The notes below the pieces were generated by a model that did not search any database, was not told where the DNA came from, and saw only the letters and a list, made by a program, of their open reading frames with translations. A program made the translations under genes and the position numbers. Positions 42,451-53,965 of a stretch of 64,000 nt of DNA are shown here, piece after piece (within the stretch, counting starts at the first letter, position 1; each line of letters opens with the position of its first letter). This DNA comes from Zygaena filipendulae (lineage: Eukaryota > Arthropoda > Insecta > Lepidoptera > Zygaenidae). The stretch covers positions 4,184,001-4,248,000 of the forward strand of contig OU015666.1 of the NCBI GenBank assembly GCA_907165275.2, read 5' to 3'.

Positions 42451-43367
42451 GATTCTTTGCTTCAAGCTTGTTATTTTATTTCATCCAACACAACATTTAT
42501 GACATAGAGACTCAGCGGAAAGCAGAAACTTTTCCAGAGGCCGATTGAAATCCGGAAAATTCTGTTTTAATACTGCATGAATTTTAGTGGCCCAGTTTTG
42601 GTACTTCTACCGAGGTCGCCGCAAGTGCCGTACACTCGGAGCGCGGCGTGCGATATCTTCGTTATTTCAGTATCGGTGTTAAGTGCTTACGTCAATGGTG
42701 TAATGTAGGTACCTACTACCAACTCCGGTGCAAGAGGTCAGTGAACGTGGATTACGATACGAATAAAACTTTCTCCATTTTTAGGCACTTACGAATCTAT
42801 TTTCAGTAGTTGCGAAATTATCTTTGGAGACAGTAGGTAGAGGAAAGTATTGGCTACCATTTTGTTTTTTTTACATAAATAGTATGATATTATTAATTTC
42901 AAACGTTTATACATAATGATTATTGTAACCGGTCATACATTTGCGCTTAATTTGATAAGTTTTGTTTTACATAATAATATGTATTTTAAAATTTACTTAC
43001 AAACAACCTCAACATAAAGGTATCTAATTATGGAATAGGTGCTCTATCTAAATATGGAACACCACACAGAAATATGTAAGCACAATAAATTTTTATTTAG
43101 GTACCTATATGAGATATGATAACTTTTTGACAGTGTCCGTCATATGGGACTCATCTTGGCATCATTTTGCATGAAAATGTTTTTGGTGGGATTCCCTTAC
43201 AAAATTTGGTAGAGCAATATTTGCACAGTGCCAGCCCATGTCTGAGTGTATATGGAACTGTCGTTTCTGTCAAATTTAACGTACCAATATACCCGTAGTG
43301 CCCACAACTCGTAGTTTACGGTGCGTACACAGTACACATTACATAACAAGACATGATGTTATATAAT
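42451..43367. other. Intergenic DNA
   Basis: Nothing recognised. Confidence 0.4.
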
Positions 43368-43561
43368 ACTAGCTGCGCCCCGCGGTTTCACCCGCGCGAG
43401 TTTTGGAATTCCCGCAGGAACTCCCTTTAGGGGGATGAAAAATAGATAGTAGCCGATTCTCAGACCTACTGAATATGCATATAAAATTTTATGAGAATCG
43501 GTCAAGCCGTTTCGGAGGAGTATGGGAACGAATATTGTGACACGAGAATTTTATATATAAG
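43368..43561 (+). mobile_element. Lep-A copy with TATATAAGATG tail
   Basis: ACTAGCTGCGCCCCGCGG, GAATTCCCGCAGGAACTCCC, CCGATTCTCAGACCTACTGA, GAGAATCGGTCAAGCCGTTT and a TTTTATATATAAGATG end, a different 3' end from the AGTAGGAT type. Confidence 0.8.
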
Positions 43562-44394
43562 ATGTTACGGATAATTTGGACACTGTATGTCATTTAACAT
43601 AGTCACCTTCGGTTTTTTTTTCTTTTGTTATTATCTAAAAAGAATAACAGTCGCTGCCACAGCTAGTGAAACGTCCTCTCAGTGACGACATTGTAGATAG
43701 TATAGCACTAAAGAACGTGAAACGACAATGGTTATATAACATTGCATTGTTATTCTAATGTGTAGTCTTGTAGTAGTGTAGTCTAGTCTTGTTATAAGTT
43801 GCAATGTTAGGATACAACTTTGTGAGTGCTACAACGTATTAGGTTCGGTTATTATTATTCGGTTATTATCGGTTATTGGTACTATCAACGGATGACGTTG
43901 CTTGATCTTGTCTTACCACCATATTATTTTGTTTAAAATGCATCGAAAATTCGTCTATTGAAATTTGGACCTTACGAATTGAATAATGTAAAGTGAAAAT
44001 TATAATGAAAAATTATTGAATTTATTTATGTAAATTCACACTTTTACAGACATGGGTAAAGCCTCTGCCGAACCCAATTTAATTTTCTTTTGAATTATAT
44101 CTCTGTGACATAACATCCCTTTATCAGACTTTCGATACTGAAGTTTATACACGGAAGCATCAAAAATTTACTTTTACCTATAAAATTTCAGGTCCCCAAG
44201 GTCGTTCGATAAGGATCTCCCCATGGCCACATACCTATGTAGTAGTATGTACATACTCGTGTTACTTAAATTTTATGACTTATCTATAGTTATTTTGACT
44301 ATAGTAACTTAGTTTCTTAAAAACAGCTTTCAAACTTGGGGAGTTTTCAATTGAACTTTTTTATAAGTAGGTACCTAACTACAATAATGTTTAT
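43562..44394. other. Intergenic DNA
   Basis: Nothing recognised. Confidence 0.4.
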
Positions 44395-44475
44395 TTAAAA
44401 AACTTTATTGTACAAAAGGCGGACTTAATGCCTAAGGCATTCTCTACCAGTCAACCTTTTGGCTAGGTGATATTT
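44395..44475 (-). mobile_element. LINE-type 3' tail fragment
   Basis: ACTTTATTGTACAAAAGGCG, GACTTAATGCCTAAGGCATT and CTCTACCAGTCAACCTTTTGG; relatives are at 46722-46840 and, more distantly, 9133-9245. Confidence 0.55.
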
Positions 44476-44861
44476 TAGTGGCAGGTTAACAAATGTGTAT
44501 TATGTTTGCAATTCAGACATAAATCTTAGGTACCCATTTCTAATTTTATTTCTCTTTCGAAAAAGTCATAGGAATTGATCTGCCTACCTATCTACAAAAA
44601 AAAAATGTTACGTATATAATAAAGTATGTAGCGCACTCTACGAAGAGTGGTAATAAACGCGAACTATTTTAGAACTGAGAACAGAAAAAAATAATCTGAG
44701 GCGCCATCATTGAATCTGGTTCTACTTGTGGCACAAAGATGGCGACAGTAATGTTGGCGGAAATGGTATAGAGATGTCGCTACATATTCGTAAGAAAGAT
44801 TAGGCCAAGAAGCTCATAATACCTATAAGCTCAGAGTAAATATCTATAAGCTTCTTGGATA
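44476..44861. other. Intergenic DNA
   Basis: Nothing recognised. 44690-44760 has a balanced stretch without a useful frame. Confidence 0.35.
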
Positions 44862-44911
44862 AGGTTATTTTGACTTTTTTGTTTTTAGTCCGTCCTGTAG
44901 ATTTATAAAAA

Positions 44912-45069
44912 ACTAGCTGTGCCCCGCGGTTTCACCCGCGCTAATTTCGGAGTTCCTTCTCTGTACCGCTGACAACGTGCATGCCAAATTTCAACCAAAT
45001 CCGTTCAGCCGTTTTTGCATGATTGAGTAACAAACATCCACACTTTCACATTTATAATATTAGTAGGAT
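44912..45069 (+). mobile_element. Lep-A copy nested in MITE-B (internally deleted, young tail)
   Basis: ACTAGCTGTGCCCCGCGG to CATTTATAATATTAGTAGGAT. Apart from an internal deletion after GGAGTTCC it matches the copy at 60071-60279 closely, including CGTGCATGC and CCAAATCCGTTCAGCCG. Confidence 0.85.
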
Positions 45070-45346
45070 GACCAGATTTTTTTTTAATACCTCGAGTTCC
45101 ACATGCAATTTCGAAAAAACTGAAACATGAGTATCTAAGTTAGACCCTTAGCAATACAACAAAAAAAACCGCATTCAATTTGGTGAAGCAGTTTCTGCGT
45201 AGCTCGAATACAAACATACAGACAGACAGACAAAAATTCTAAAAGCGGTATTTTTGGGTTCTATATCACTCTTAGAGTCGCCTAAATTTAGTTATTCTTA
45301 TTTATCGCCCATGTACAGACATCGCAATTTTATTATATGTATAGAT
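45070..45346 (+). mobile_element. Tail of another retroelement in the same insertion
   Basis: Between the AGTAGGAT end and the resumed MITE lies TTTTTTTTTAATACCTCGAG...CAGACAGACAGACAAAAATT...AAGCGGTATTTTTGGG...TTTATTATATGTATAGAT. The last string is a retroelement-like 3' end. It may be the original insert into which the Lep-A copy landed. Confidence 0.5.
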
Positions 45347-45632
45347 ATTAGACACGTATTTTTTTCCTTTTTTTACGTAACTCAAAAATAACGGAGTAGG
45401 TACGTTGAGTCGAAATTTCTCGTGACGTCACAAGCAGTTTTTACCTGCATATGACGTTACGACTCCCCACTCCCAAACTTTAATGTGCTTTATCCAAGTA
45501 GGTATATTTTCATAAGTTTGAAAAAGCAAAATATGCGTGTCTATTATATTTTTATTATCTACCTGACGACTAGGTACTTACCTAAATACAATTTAGAAAA
45601 AAAAATTGTCAAATAGCCGTACAAATAGCCTA

Positions 45633-46346
45633 TTGTTGATTGCTGAGATTGTCTCGTTTCACGCTTGTTTTTTTTAACCCACTTCAAAAAATAAGAAGGT
45701 TATTTTACACGTACGTTTTCTCAGTTACTTTAAACAAAACGAGCGATATGTAGCTGTTATTTTAGTTTTTGTACCTATTTTTTATTATACCACGTATAAT
45801 ATAATACTAAATCTGGTTTCCTAGTTTGTTTTCATCCCATCTATTCAAAAACTGACGTTTTATTCGCATATACCTAAGTGCACTTAAAGTAGTACGTTTA
45901 GGTTACCTTCAATAAGTGTGACTAAAAGTTGTACCTACTAATGAGTTGTTTTGGAATATGAAACTTGTAATGTCTATCGCCAGAGACGACCAAGGAGGTC
46001 GAACGTCAAATAGTGCACAAATTGTATGAATAAAGTACTGACCGGTGAGACTCGCGCCTCAAACAAAAAAAAAAGATAAAGGCGGCAACTGATGTTGCAA
46101 TTTTATTGATTTCACAAAAGAGAGCACAATATTAGCACCGGAACCTGTGAAAATGGACGCAATAAATATTTAGGTTTGTATTATATTTAATAACAAATAC
46201 TTTTTCTTTTTGAGTAGGGAGTAGGTACGTACAGCATGCGTTTCAAAAAAAAATGTTTCGGGAATCCCTCGAGAGTCCTGATAAAAATTATCCTAAAGAG
46301 GTCAGAGCATAACATGAGCATAAGCTAATCATTGAAAAATAACGTT
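45633..46346. other. Intergenic DNA
   Basis: 45675-45725 (TTTTTTTAACCCACTTCAAAA) is a decayed version of the TTTAACCGACTTCC motif. Nothing else recognised. Confidence 0.4.
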
Positions 46347-46565
46347 CTGGGGCCTTATTCTCTATGACCAACAACATTTCAAAACACAATTCCAAATGTG
46401 CCGGATGTCAAAATAATTGAAATTAATATTCTTTATAACATAAAGATACAATGTAAACGTATTTTATTGTACCTAGTGAAAGTTCTTTGAGCAGGAGAGA
46501 AATGGAGTTCAAGTGGCGCCTTATCAAGACACAACGCGTTATGGTCATAGTGAATAAGGGCCCAG
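46347..46565 (+). mobile_element. MITE-D copy 2
   Basis: CTGGGGCCTTATTCTCTATG on the left and TGGTCATAGTGAATAAGGGCCCAG on the right, with AACACAATTCCAAATG and CAACGCGTTATGGTCAT inside, in the same order and orientation as 24234-24454. Confidence 0.85.
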
Positions 46566-46721
46566 TAAGTAGTTTTTAAGTGTTACGCGTTCAAATTCAA
46601 TGTATTTTATACATTTCAGAAAAGTCGATTGATTGTGTCATTGATTAGCGTTTAAACCTTACGTATACAGATAAGTACGTCAGATATAATAAATATATAA
46701 ATTAGGTAGAATAGAATAGAA

Positions 46722-46840
46722 TAGAATACACTTTATTGTACACCAAAATAATTTTACAGTGTGTTTACAGAAACTTATAACTAAGGGCATACAAAAGGCG
46801 GTCTTATCGCTTTACTAGCGATCTCTTCCAGACAACCTTA
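46722..46840 (-). mobile_element. LINE-type 3' tail fragment
   Basis: (AATAG)n followed by ACACTTTATTGTACACCAAA, GGCATACAAAAGGCGGTCTT and ATCTCTTCCAGACAACCTTA. It is in the same orientation as 44395-44475. Confidence 0.6.
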
Positions 46841-47599
46841 GGTACTTAGTTTACAGAGAAAAGGAGAGGATATTATGCTATTCCAGGGATAGATAATCGA
46901 ACTCTCTGTTTTCATTTCACTCAGGGATAGGATACTTAGGACACAAGTAAAGAGTGAAAACATTTTTATGATTTTTATATTATTTATTTATTGAAACTTG
47001 TTATATTTAATATTTCTTAAAAATTATTGTACATTATTAGGAATGTACTAAATTACTACACGCTAAACATTTCAAGTAGGTAGGTTAGTGCCTACCTAAT
47101 TACTATTGATAGAACTACTTTGCGTTTATCAATAAATCTTTTTTTTTTGTTACATATCCTTAAATATTTTATTTAAATAGCATTCCTACCGTAGATACAT
47201 TAAAATTTTAATGTTTGCGTAAAAAAAACGTTCATTAATAAATTTTAAAACGAATCAGTCTACAATAATTACAAAAAGATTATTTACAACTTAACGATAA
47301 TTAGTATAAATCAGTAAAAAAAAACTCGCAATCAACATTAGATACCTAGCTCATAAGTTAAACAAGTATCTTAATATGAACTATATAATCCTTCTCGATG
47401 CCATTGATTTGTTTTTGATTGAAAATTTAAATGGACAAAATAATTTAAACACCACACCCACACAGTACTGATCTGCTGGGTCATTCTGTAAGCTTCTCCA
47501 GTCCTTACGATTCTACTGTAAATAGTGTATAGATGGTTTTGTCGATTTCCAAAATCCGCAACACACTTATTTTGTCACTGACTGTCGTGTTAATACATA
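46841..47599. other. AT-rich intergenic DNA
   Basis: Nothing recognised. Confidence 0.45.
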
Positions 47600-47790
47600 A
47601 CTAGCTGTCCCTCGCGGTTTTGCCCGCGGTAATTTCGGAGTTTCCGCGAGAATTCCATGGTTAACTATACGTATAAACCTTCCTCTTGAATCACTCTATC
47701 TATTAAAAAACCCGCATCAAAGTCCGTTGCGTAGTTTTAAAGATCTAAGCAGATAGCGGGAAGCGACTTTGTTTTATACTATGTTATGTA
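47600..47790 (+). mobile_element. Lep-A-related copy
   Basis: ACTAGCTGTCCCTCGCGG, TTTGCCCGCGGTAATTTCGG, AAACCCGCATCAAAGTCCGTTG and a GCGACTTTGTTTTATACTATG end, closer to the 31177 type than to the AGTAGGAT type. Confidence 0.7.
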
Positions 47791-50078
47791 GTGATAAACT
47801 TTACAGAATGGCACAGTTGACCGTTGGTGATGATTGTATCAAGTGTGATCTTAAACTGTAATTATTAAGCAATTATACTTTCAACCAATTTACGTTTATC
47901 AGAAATACTTGAAAATGCATTTTACGAGATTGTAATTCAGAAGATTGCACACAATATGTCTCCTCGAATATAGAACAAAACAATTGGTCAACGAAACGCC
48001 AAACTGCTCTGACTATGAGTAGTTTCGGTAGCATCAACGGCAAATTTCAATTTGTTCCGTAATATGTCACAACTATTGAATGAATTGCACAGTTCAAGTA
48101 CAGTTGTTGTTAAATAAATATTATACATAATAAATTCCGAAAGGTTTTTAACCAAAACAAATATATTGCATTATTTAAACATTCCATTCATACTGGGTTT
48201 TTACTACGACCTCTGTACGTGATACACACCTAAGTACTTAACAGGCTAAACCTAATTAGATGAACTTAAGACGTATCATGTTTGGCTAAATAATAAAATA
48301 GAGATCGCTGTAAGGTCACTAGTACGATCGCTATATCTATTGCAATTTTGTAGAAGAAGAAGGTACCTACCTAAGTGCCTACTCTTCATATTCTATGTAT
48401 ACATATTCAAACTGTGGAATGACGTCACTCATATGCTCAACTCCATTGTGTGACCAGGACCACACACAAAAAAACGGGCATTTAGACATGTTTTCAGCAG
48501 ATTTATCTGTATAACCTAAGTACCTATTTATGCCGTTTATTTTTATTGCACTTGCTCTTTTTGTCTCTGCGAATTTAAGCTTCGTGCAGCTACCGTTATA
48601 AAGCACGTTTAGCGCGCTCGTGCATAAGGCCCGGCCTAGCGCCTACTGGCAGCTACACTGTAGCATTTTTTTTTTCATTTCGGAGTGCCTCCACGCAATA
48701 AAGACTTTTCGTCGACCGAAAATTATCTGATAACCAAGATAATGTGTGACGTACTTTATGGATGGCCCCTAATCGATATAGTGCGCAAACCGCGGGAATG
48801 AAGTCTCGTGCAAGCGGCGAACTACAACGATCAAACTGTATTGACCAACTAAAAGTCTTAGCGGGCGAAAGCTCCAACATTTTACAGAGTGCCGTTGATA
48901 GTGACTCTAAAACAAATTGCTATAGTTTAATTCCGTCAGCTAAATCTTCATTCTTCAACATTCTTAATATGATATTAGTTTTTTAATGAAACACCTTTAC
49001 CTACCACGAACGTACAGAGTTGCATAAAATAATTATATTCATTGGTACAATTATCAAAAACATAGCTGTATGCTCTTCTATATACATTTATCCTTACAAA
49101 ACTCAACCTTATAACTTACTCGATATTATATTTATTGATAGTAAACACTACTAATCTATTTGTACACAAAAGAAATTAACTGGTGATCGATTTACTTAAG
49201 AAAGTAACTATTCAAAGTTATTTTATAGTTATATATTTTACAAATTTAACGGCTAAGAAAGTTCACGCACTTCAATAAATATCTACAAACGAGACAAACA
49301 AACATACACCAATGACCCACACGGCACATTGCAAACAAACTATCACATTTATGTCAAAATATATAAAAACATATAACCTAAAAAAATATAAAACAATATT
49401 TACACAGTTTTTTGGCTTTTAAAACTTACTTATTAACTAAATTAAGTACTTAATAAGCCTTCACTAATTTTTAATAATTTTCTACAGCACAATACTTAGT
49501 AGTAGATACAATTAATTTTATAATATTTTAATGTTATAAAGTTTATGTCAGTATAATATTTTATGCTTTATAATTTAGGCAGTGGTGTTTTTTAAACTAA
49601 ATGAATGCGTCAACCGATATCTTAAAAAATATTTCTATTATTAAACCCAGTTAGTTCAATATTTTATAACTAGAGAAAGTTTTATCCTATATCTTTCAGG
49701 CTTAGCACGAATAACCGTGACAATTAGACAGTAAAAACGGATAAAAAGGTTGGCTTGAGATAGTAAAGGTTTTTTACTAAAACCATTAAATTTTCTGTAG
49801 ATTTACAACTTTTTCATTTAAGTTTTCCTTCTATTCCATACCATATACAATATTATATAGGTACAGAATGAGTTTGAGATACCCAGAAATAGGATAAAAT
49901 AATACTTAATTTTCTTAATTTTAATTCTTAAACATTAGTTATAAGGTTTTGTCAAACTGTCAAACTATTTTTTTTAGTTAGGCTCGTTAATTACATTTCT
50001 AATATAACATAACTAGCCCTTTTCCATAAGACAGTGTCAACAGTTAGGTTACTTATTATTAGAAATCAAAGTATGATG
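47791..50078. other. Intergenic DNA downstream of retn
   Basis: Strikingly free of Lep-A, SINE and MITE copies compared with the preceding 47 kb. Short frames on both strands near 48379-48986 have no recognisable domain. 49000-50000 is very AT-rich and could include distal 3' UTR of retn; I cannot tell. Confidence 0.4.
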
Positions 50079-50289
50079 TATAAGGGTGCGTACACATTTG
50101 ACGACCGCGTCGCTCGCGTGTATCCGCTCTAACTGTTTCGTGCGCTCTCACACAAGGCTCGCATAAAGCACGCGATATAAACACAAACACATAAATAAAT
50201 CGGTCGGTGAGGGCCAGTTAAGGAGTTACAGTATGCGCGCCAAAGGAGCGTTCTCGGCGCGATTTCCTGATGTGTACTCCGCCCTTATA
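50079..50289. mobile_element. 211-bp TIR element (TATAAGGGTGCGTACACAT ends)
   Basis: TATAAGGGTGCGTACACAT at the left pairs with ATGTGTACTCCGCCCTTATA at the right. Interior GC-richer, with CGCGTCGCTCGCGTG and GCGCGCCAAAGGAGCG. No coding capacity. Confidence 0.75.
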
Positions 50290-50702
50290 GCTATACCTTA
50301 ACGGTTTTTTTTATTGTTGTAAGTCCGCGCGGTTGGTGTGAAACTTCTTCGATGCTATGACAGACACGAGTATGACGATTAAATAAAAAATTAATTTTTA
50401 ATACAGTTGCTCAAAAAGTGGCGTATTGCAGGGACGTTTAGCGTTCGGGATGTGGGCTATTACATACTCGAGCTTTTTGTTTACCTTTCCCGAACTCGTG
50501 CGTTCTCTTTGCCAACTGTCAAAAATGGCTACACGACTTTGACACACTTTTTGCATTGCGAAACGTAGGTTTCGCATTACTAATACGACTAGCGCCATCT
50601 CTTGATCACAGTTGGAACTTAGTTGAGTTTGTTGTGTTTTTGATATTTTATTAAATTGCTTAATTTTTTCGTAACTGTATTAAAAATAGTTGTTCAGTAC
50701 AC
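50290..50702. other. Spacer with an unrecognised open frame
   Basis: The minus frame 50398-50598 (66 codons) shows no domain; the AAAATGGC...GCGCCATCT context looks repeat-derived. Confidence 0.3.
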
Positions 50703-50812
50703 GTGCGGAACCGTCATTGCAACTAGTTCCGACTGTCAACCCTCACCTTCGGCTGCGCCTCGGCTCGGGTAGACATTTGTCGGAACTCTTTGCAATGACA
50801 GGCTTTCCGCAC
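50703..50812. repeat. 110-bp fold-back element
   Basis: GTGCGGAACCGTCATTGCAA and AGTTCCGACTGTCAACCC pair with GGGTAGACATTTGTCGGAACT and TTGCAATGACAGGCTTTCCGCAC. The loop is CTCACCTTCGGCTGCGCCTCGG-like. Confidence 0.82.
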
Positions 50813-50976
50813 TTATAATGAAATATACTAATGTTACACTGAACGGAAACCGATTGCAAGTTTCCGTCACGCTTATGTCGTAGTAGGTAAGAAGCATTTA
50901 CTTTGAAGTCGCGCCTAAATTTTACTACAAAATTTTTATGCCATGTTGTTGCAATCGATAAAAATTTTAGATGATT

Positions 50977-51598
50977 TATTATAATAATAAATAAAAATTA
51001 TGAAATTGAAAATCATAAATGCAAATAAATTAGGTACTTATTAATACCTAACATCTCAATTGAAAAAAAAAAAACAGGTAAGTAGATGTGTCTACTGTAC
51101 ATGTTTAAACGGATTAGATAGCGCTAGAGCGGTAAGTGTGGTTGCGCTAATACAAAACTATGATATCTATGACGTATTTTAGCTCATAAGCTACTCTTTT
51201 TTATATTCCATAGATTCTATATTATATATTATAATATAATATCAACGCAGAGCCAAAACTACTAACTTATAGTTGGATACAAAACAGAAAATTTGGAAAT
51301 TATAATCCTGTTACGATACTTATAGCACAGATAATACAAGAGATACAAGAGATACGGGTACCTACGTGAAAAATTTAAAAAGGTTTAAAAAAAATATACG
51401 CGTCAAGTATAAAAAAATGTAAGGAAAATAAATAACACCTTTTTGCCAACAAAAAAATTATTATAAAGGTGCATTGTATTTCCCGGTTTCAGTTAACAGA
51501 CGAAGTCTGTCGGGTAAGCTATTGTGGCTATAGTATGTCGATAATAAAATAAATGTCTTATTATTTAAAACTAAAAAGTGTTTGAAAAACTTAAATAA
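50977..51598 (-). other. retn: Tentative 3' UTR of retn
   Basis: After the stop codon the minus strand is AT-rich. The first AATAAA hexamer I find is at 50982-50977, about 620 nt downstream, followed by AT-rich sequence. Later signals are also present, so the real end may lie further away, in which case the fold-back elements at 50.7 and 50.1 kb would be in the UTR. Confidence 0.3.
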
Positions 51599-51729
51599 TT
51601 AGGAGATCAAGTGCCGCCTGTCCCGATCTTCTTCGCTGCTCTGCGATGAGGGGAATAACACCCCGGCGTAGGTCACGCCGTTGATTTCAATCGAGACGTC
51701 CAGCTGCTGGTCTCCAGTAGACGGATCAC
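51599..51729 (-). CDS. retn: retn terminal coding exon: REKLES-beta
   Basis: Acceptor GCTTTTTCACAG before 51729. It encodes DPSTGDQQLDVSIEINGVTY and AGVLFPSSQSSEEDRDRRHL, ending ...IS with stop TAA at 51601-51599. The SIEINGVTYAGVLF string corresponds to the C-terminal REKLES-beta segment of ARID3 proteins (SVEINGI-Y-GVLF type), used for self-association in vertebrate relatives. A short acidic-basic tail follows. The phase (two bases completing Gly) matches the preceding exon. Confidence 0.94.
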
Positions 51730-52307
51730 CTGTGAAAAAGCAAAACGAATCGTTTTAAATGTAATGATATTATACAATGGATAGGTACCTACTACTATCA
51801 CTACTATTAACTAACGCTTGGACTTTATCACACTACTTCACCTGCCCCCTTTGCCGAGTTGAAAATCATACAACATTGTTGCTATGGAAAACTTAGAGCC
51901 AGCGCACACTGCGACACGCGACAGCGACAGCTCGATGACTAGACGCAACGACAGACTGCGGCCTACAATTTTCATATATTTTGTTCAAAGCTCCGTATTA
52001 TGGGTACAGATTAGATAGGCTGTCGATTTCTTGTGTTATAGACTCTTCTTTATGACTTCTCTTTGACTTGTTTTGAAGGAAAAAAAAAACTATTATTGAT
52101 TATTGTTTTACCTTTTTGTACCTGCACACTTTGTAATGTACTATGTAATCTCTTTCGAAGAACACAATTCGAAGAAATATGTTACGAAGAACAACATTTT
52201 CTGACACAAGTAGATATATCTTTCTACATATACCATACCTACAATAATGCTAACCTACTGTGTATTTTAAAGTAAATTTTCTACAAGTAGTTTCACGCGT
52301 TTCTTAC
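51730..52307 (-). other. retn: retn intron (578 bp)
   Basis: GT-AG, no repeat family recognised. Confidence 0.85.
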
Positions 52308-52690
52308 CTCGCGTTGTGAGCTTGAAGGCAGCCGGGCGGCTAACCGGACTGTGGCCGTTGACCATCGGGTGTGAGAGGCCGGACGGGCCGGGCGACGACA
52401 GCACGCGCGACTGCCTGAGGCCGGACGGGCCGGGCGACGACGACGACCGCGACTGCCTGAGCGGCGGCGACAGGTCGCGCGACGAGTGCCGGGCGGCGCG
52501 GCCCGCGGGCGAGGAGCGCGCGGACGGCGGCCGCGGCGGTGACGACATCGGGCGGTGCGGCGACGTCGAGTGCAGGGACGGCTGCGGCGAGTCGGCGCGG
52601 GTCGCGCGGCGCTTCGCCTGCGGCAGGGGGGACGGCGCCTCGCGCTTCGTGCAGCCGGAGTGCGGGCTGTCGCTCAGGTTCAGAGCCTCC
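52308..52690 (-). CDS. retn: retn exon: REALNLSDSP block and Ser/Pro-rich region
   Basis: Acceptor CCGTCGCCAG before 52690; donor ACGCGAG/GTAAGA after 52308. It opens with REALNLSDSPHSGCTKREAP, a signature of the family's REKLES-alpha region, then a basic patch QAKRRATR that could contribute to nuclear localisation, then a long Ser/Pro/Arg-rich low-complexity stretch (HSTSPHRPMSSPPRPPSARS). A 14-residue unit, RQSRxxSSPGPSGL, occurs twice in tandem. It ends MVNGHSPVSRPAAFKLTTR. Very GC-rich, so frames on the plus strand are open by composition. Confidence 0.93.
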
Positions 52691-53112
52691 CTGGCGACGG
52701 AAATAATGGAGAAATTAAAATCTAAATAGTTTTATTTTCTATAAATAACATCAAAACAATTATTAGAGTTTGAAATCAATCACTCGAATCATAAACTTTA
52801 TATCAAGCTTGAATTCTGTACAAATAACATTTAAGAATTTAGTACCTATTGACTCTATTTTCCATATTATCTAGGTAGTCGTTTTCAAATGAAATAGGTA
52901 TATCTGAGTAAAGGTGATCGCCAGGTATAAAATCAAATACGTATAGAATAAAAAGTGTAACACTAGTTACGTAATATAGTTAGTTCACTTCTATTTTAAA
53001 AACTAGCCACAAATTAAATATAATTAATTTTGCAATGTCAATAATAAAATTTAATATATCATATTAAAATAGTTTGTATAAAAGGTAATCACAAATGTAT
53101 ACATACAAGTAC
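52691..53112 (-). other. retn: retn intron (422 bp)
   Basis: GT-AG, AT-rich, nothing else recognised. Confidence 0.85.
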
Positions 53113-53269
53113 CTTTGCGGTTCGAGGTCCGGCTGCGAGGTGTTGTTGTTGTAGAGCGACCAGAGCGCCATGCGCTGCACCTCGAGCGCGTTCATGGCCG
53201 CCGCTCCCGGCGACAGCAGGCCCGAGTGCCCGTTCATGTCGCCGCCGCCCTCTTGCGACGACTCCGCGC
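53113..53269 (-). CDS. retn: retn exon: linker with ALEVQRMALW motif
   Basis: Acceptor CTCCCCCAG before 53269; donor CCGCAAAG/GTACTT after 53113. It encodes AESSQEGGGDMNGHSGLLSP, then AMNALEVQRMALWSLYNNNT and SQPDLEPQ, ending two bases into an Arg codon completed by the next exon. A hydrophobic QRMALW..YNNN segment is typical of insect Retained upstream of REALNLS. Splice phases match both neighbours. Confidence 0.92.
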
Positions 53270-53694
53270 CTGGGGGAGAGCATTAAAGTGCTGTGAGTTG
53301 CTTCGAGAAAAAGATTGTATACGGTATTTTTCGGTCTACTTAGCGGAAGCACTACCGTGCTCCAAGACGTGGTCAAATGTAGCATTTGAGTTATAACGTA
53401 CCTAAAGAATATGCATGCATGCACGCTTTGCTACTTTCGTTTCATTGTAAGCGATACTAAAATCGTTTAGGCCATCCACCTGTGCACATCCACGTATTTT
53501 ATTTTCTTTGTTATCTAGCAGTGTGAGTGTAAGGTCCGTTAACTGCAAGTTTAGATAAAATACCCTAGGTTCCGTATTTGAAATAGGCTAGTCAATATCC
53601 GTGACCAAACTTCAGCTTCAAATGACCTACATACATAGTAGTTATATAGAAGAAGGTTGACGTAAAGTACCTAAACAGATAACTTGACACGTAC
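53270..53694 (-). other. retn: retn intron (425 bp)
   Basis: GT-AG, nothing else recognised. Confidence 0.85.
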
Positions 53695-53965
53695 CGTGAT
53701 TGCTGGCCGAGTTTTGTTGCAGGAGCCTCAGGTACTCTCTGACCCTGTACTCCATCTCTTGCGGCGAGACGTGCGGGTGGGTCGGTATGGCGGGCAGCGG
53801 CGGCAGGGGAAGCCTGGGCAGGCCCGGCATCCCTGGCATGACCGGCATACCCGGCATCCCGGGCACGCTGCTCGCCATAGCCAGCGCCAGCGACTGCATC
53901 TGTGGTGGCAGCTGCGACAGCGGCGATGGGATCCCACGCCCGTTTTGCTGTTGCTGCAACACCAT
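53695..53965 (-). CDS. retn: retn exon: Gly-Met-Pro linker and helical segment
   Basis: It starts in phase 0 at MVLQQQQNGRGIPSPLSQLP after the acceptor ACCCAAAG, which has a poor polypyrimidine tract. It contains a GMPGMPVMPGMPGLPRLP repeat and then VSPQEMEYRVREYLRLLQQN, the charged helical segment that precedes the REKLES region in insect Dri proteins. Donor AATCACG/GTACGT after 53695 leaves one base. Several overlapping frames on the plus strand here are shadows of its GC-rich codons. Confidence 0.92.

Larger units (their letters stand above)
44862..45632 (-). mobile_element. MITE-B copy 5, split by later insertions
   Basis: The left part (TTTTTAGTCCGTCCTGTAGATTTATAAAAA) stops at 44911 and resumes at about 45347 with TATTAGACACGTATTTTTTT, exactly where intact copies read ...AAAAAATATTGGACACG. 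The right part has TGACGTCA (in CGTGACGTCACAAGC) and a degraded second site (TGACGTTACG). Confidence 0.82.
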
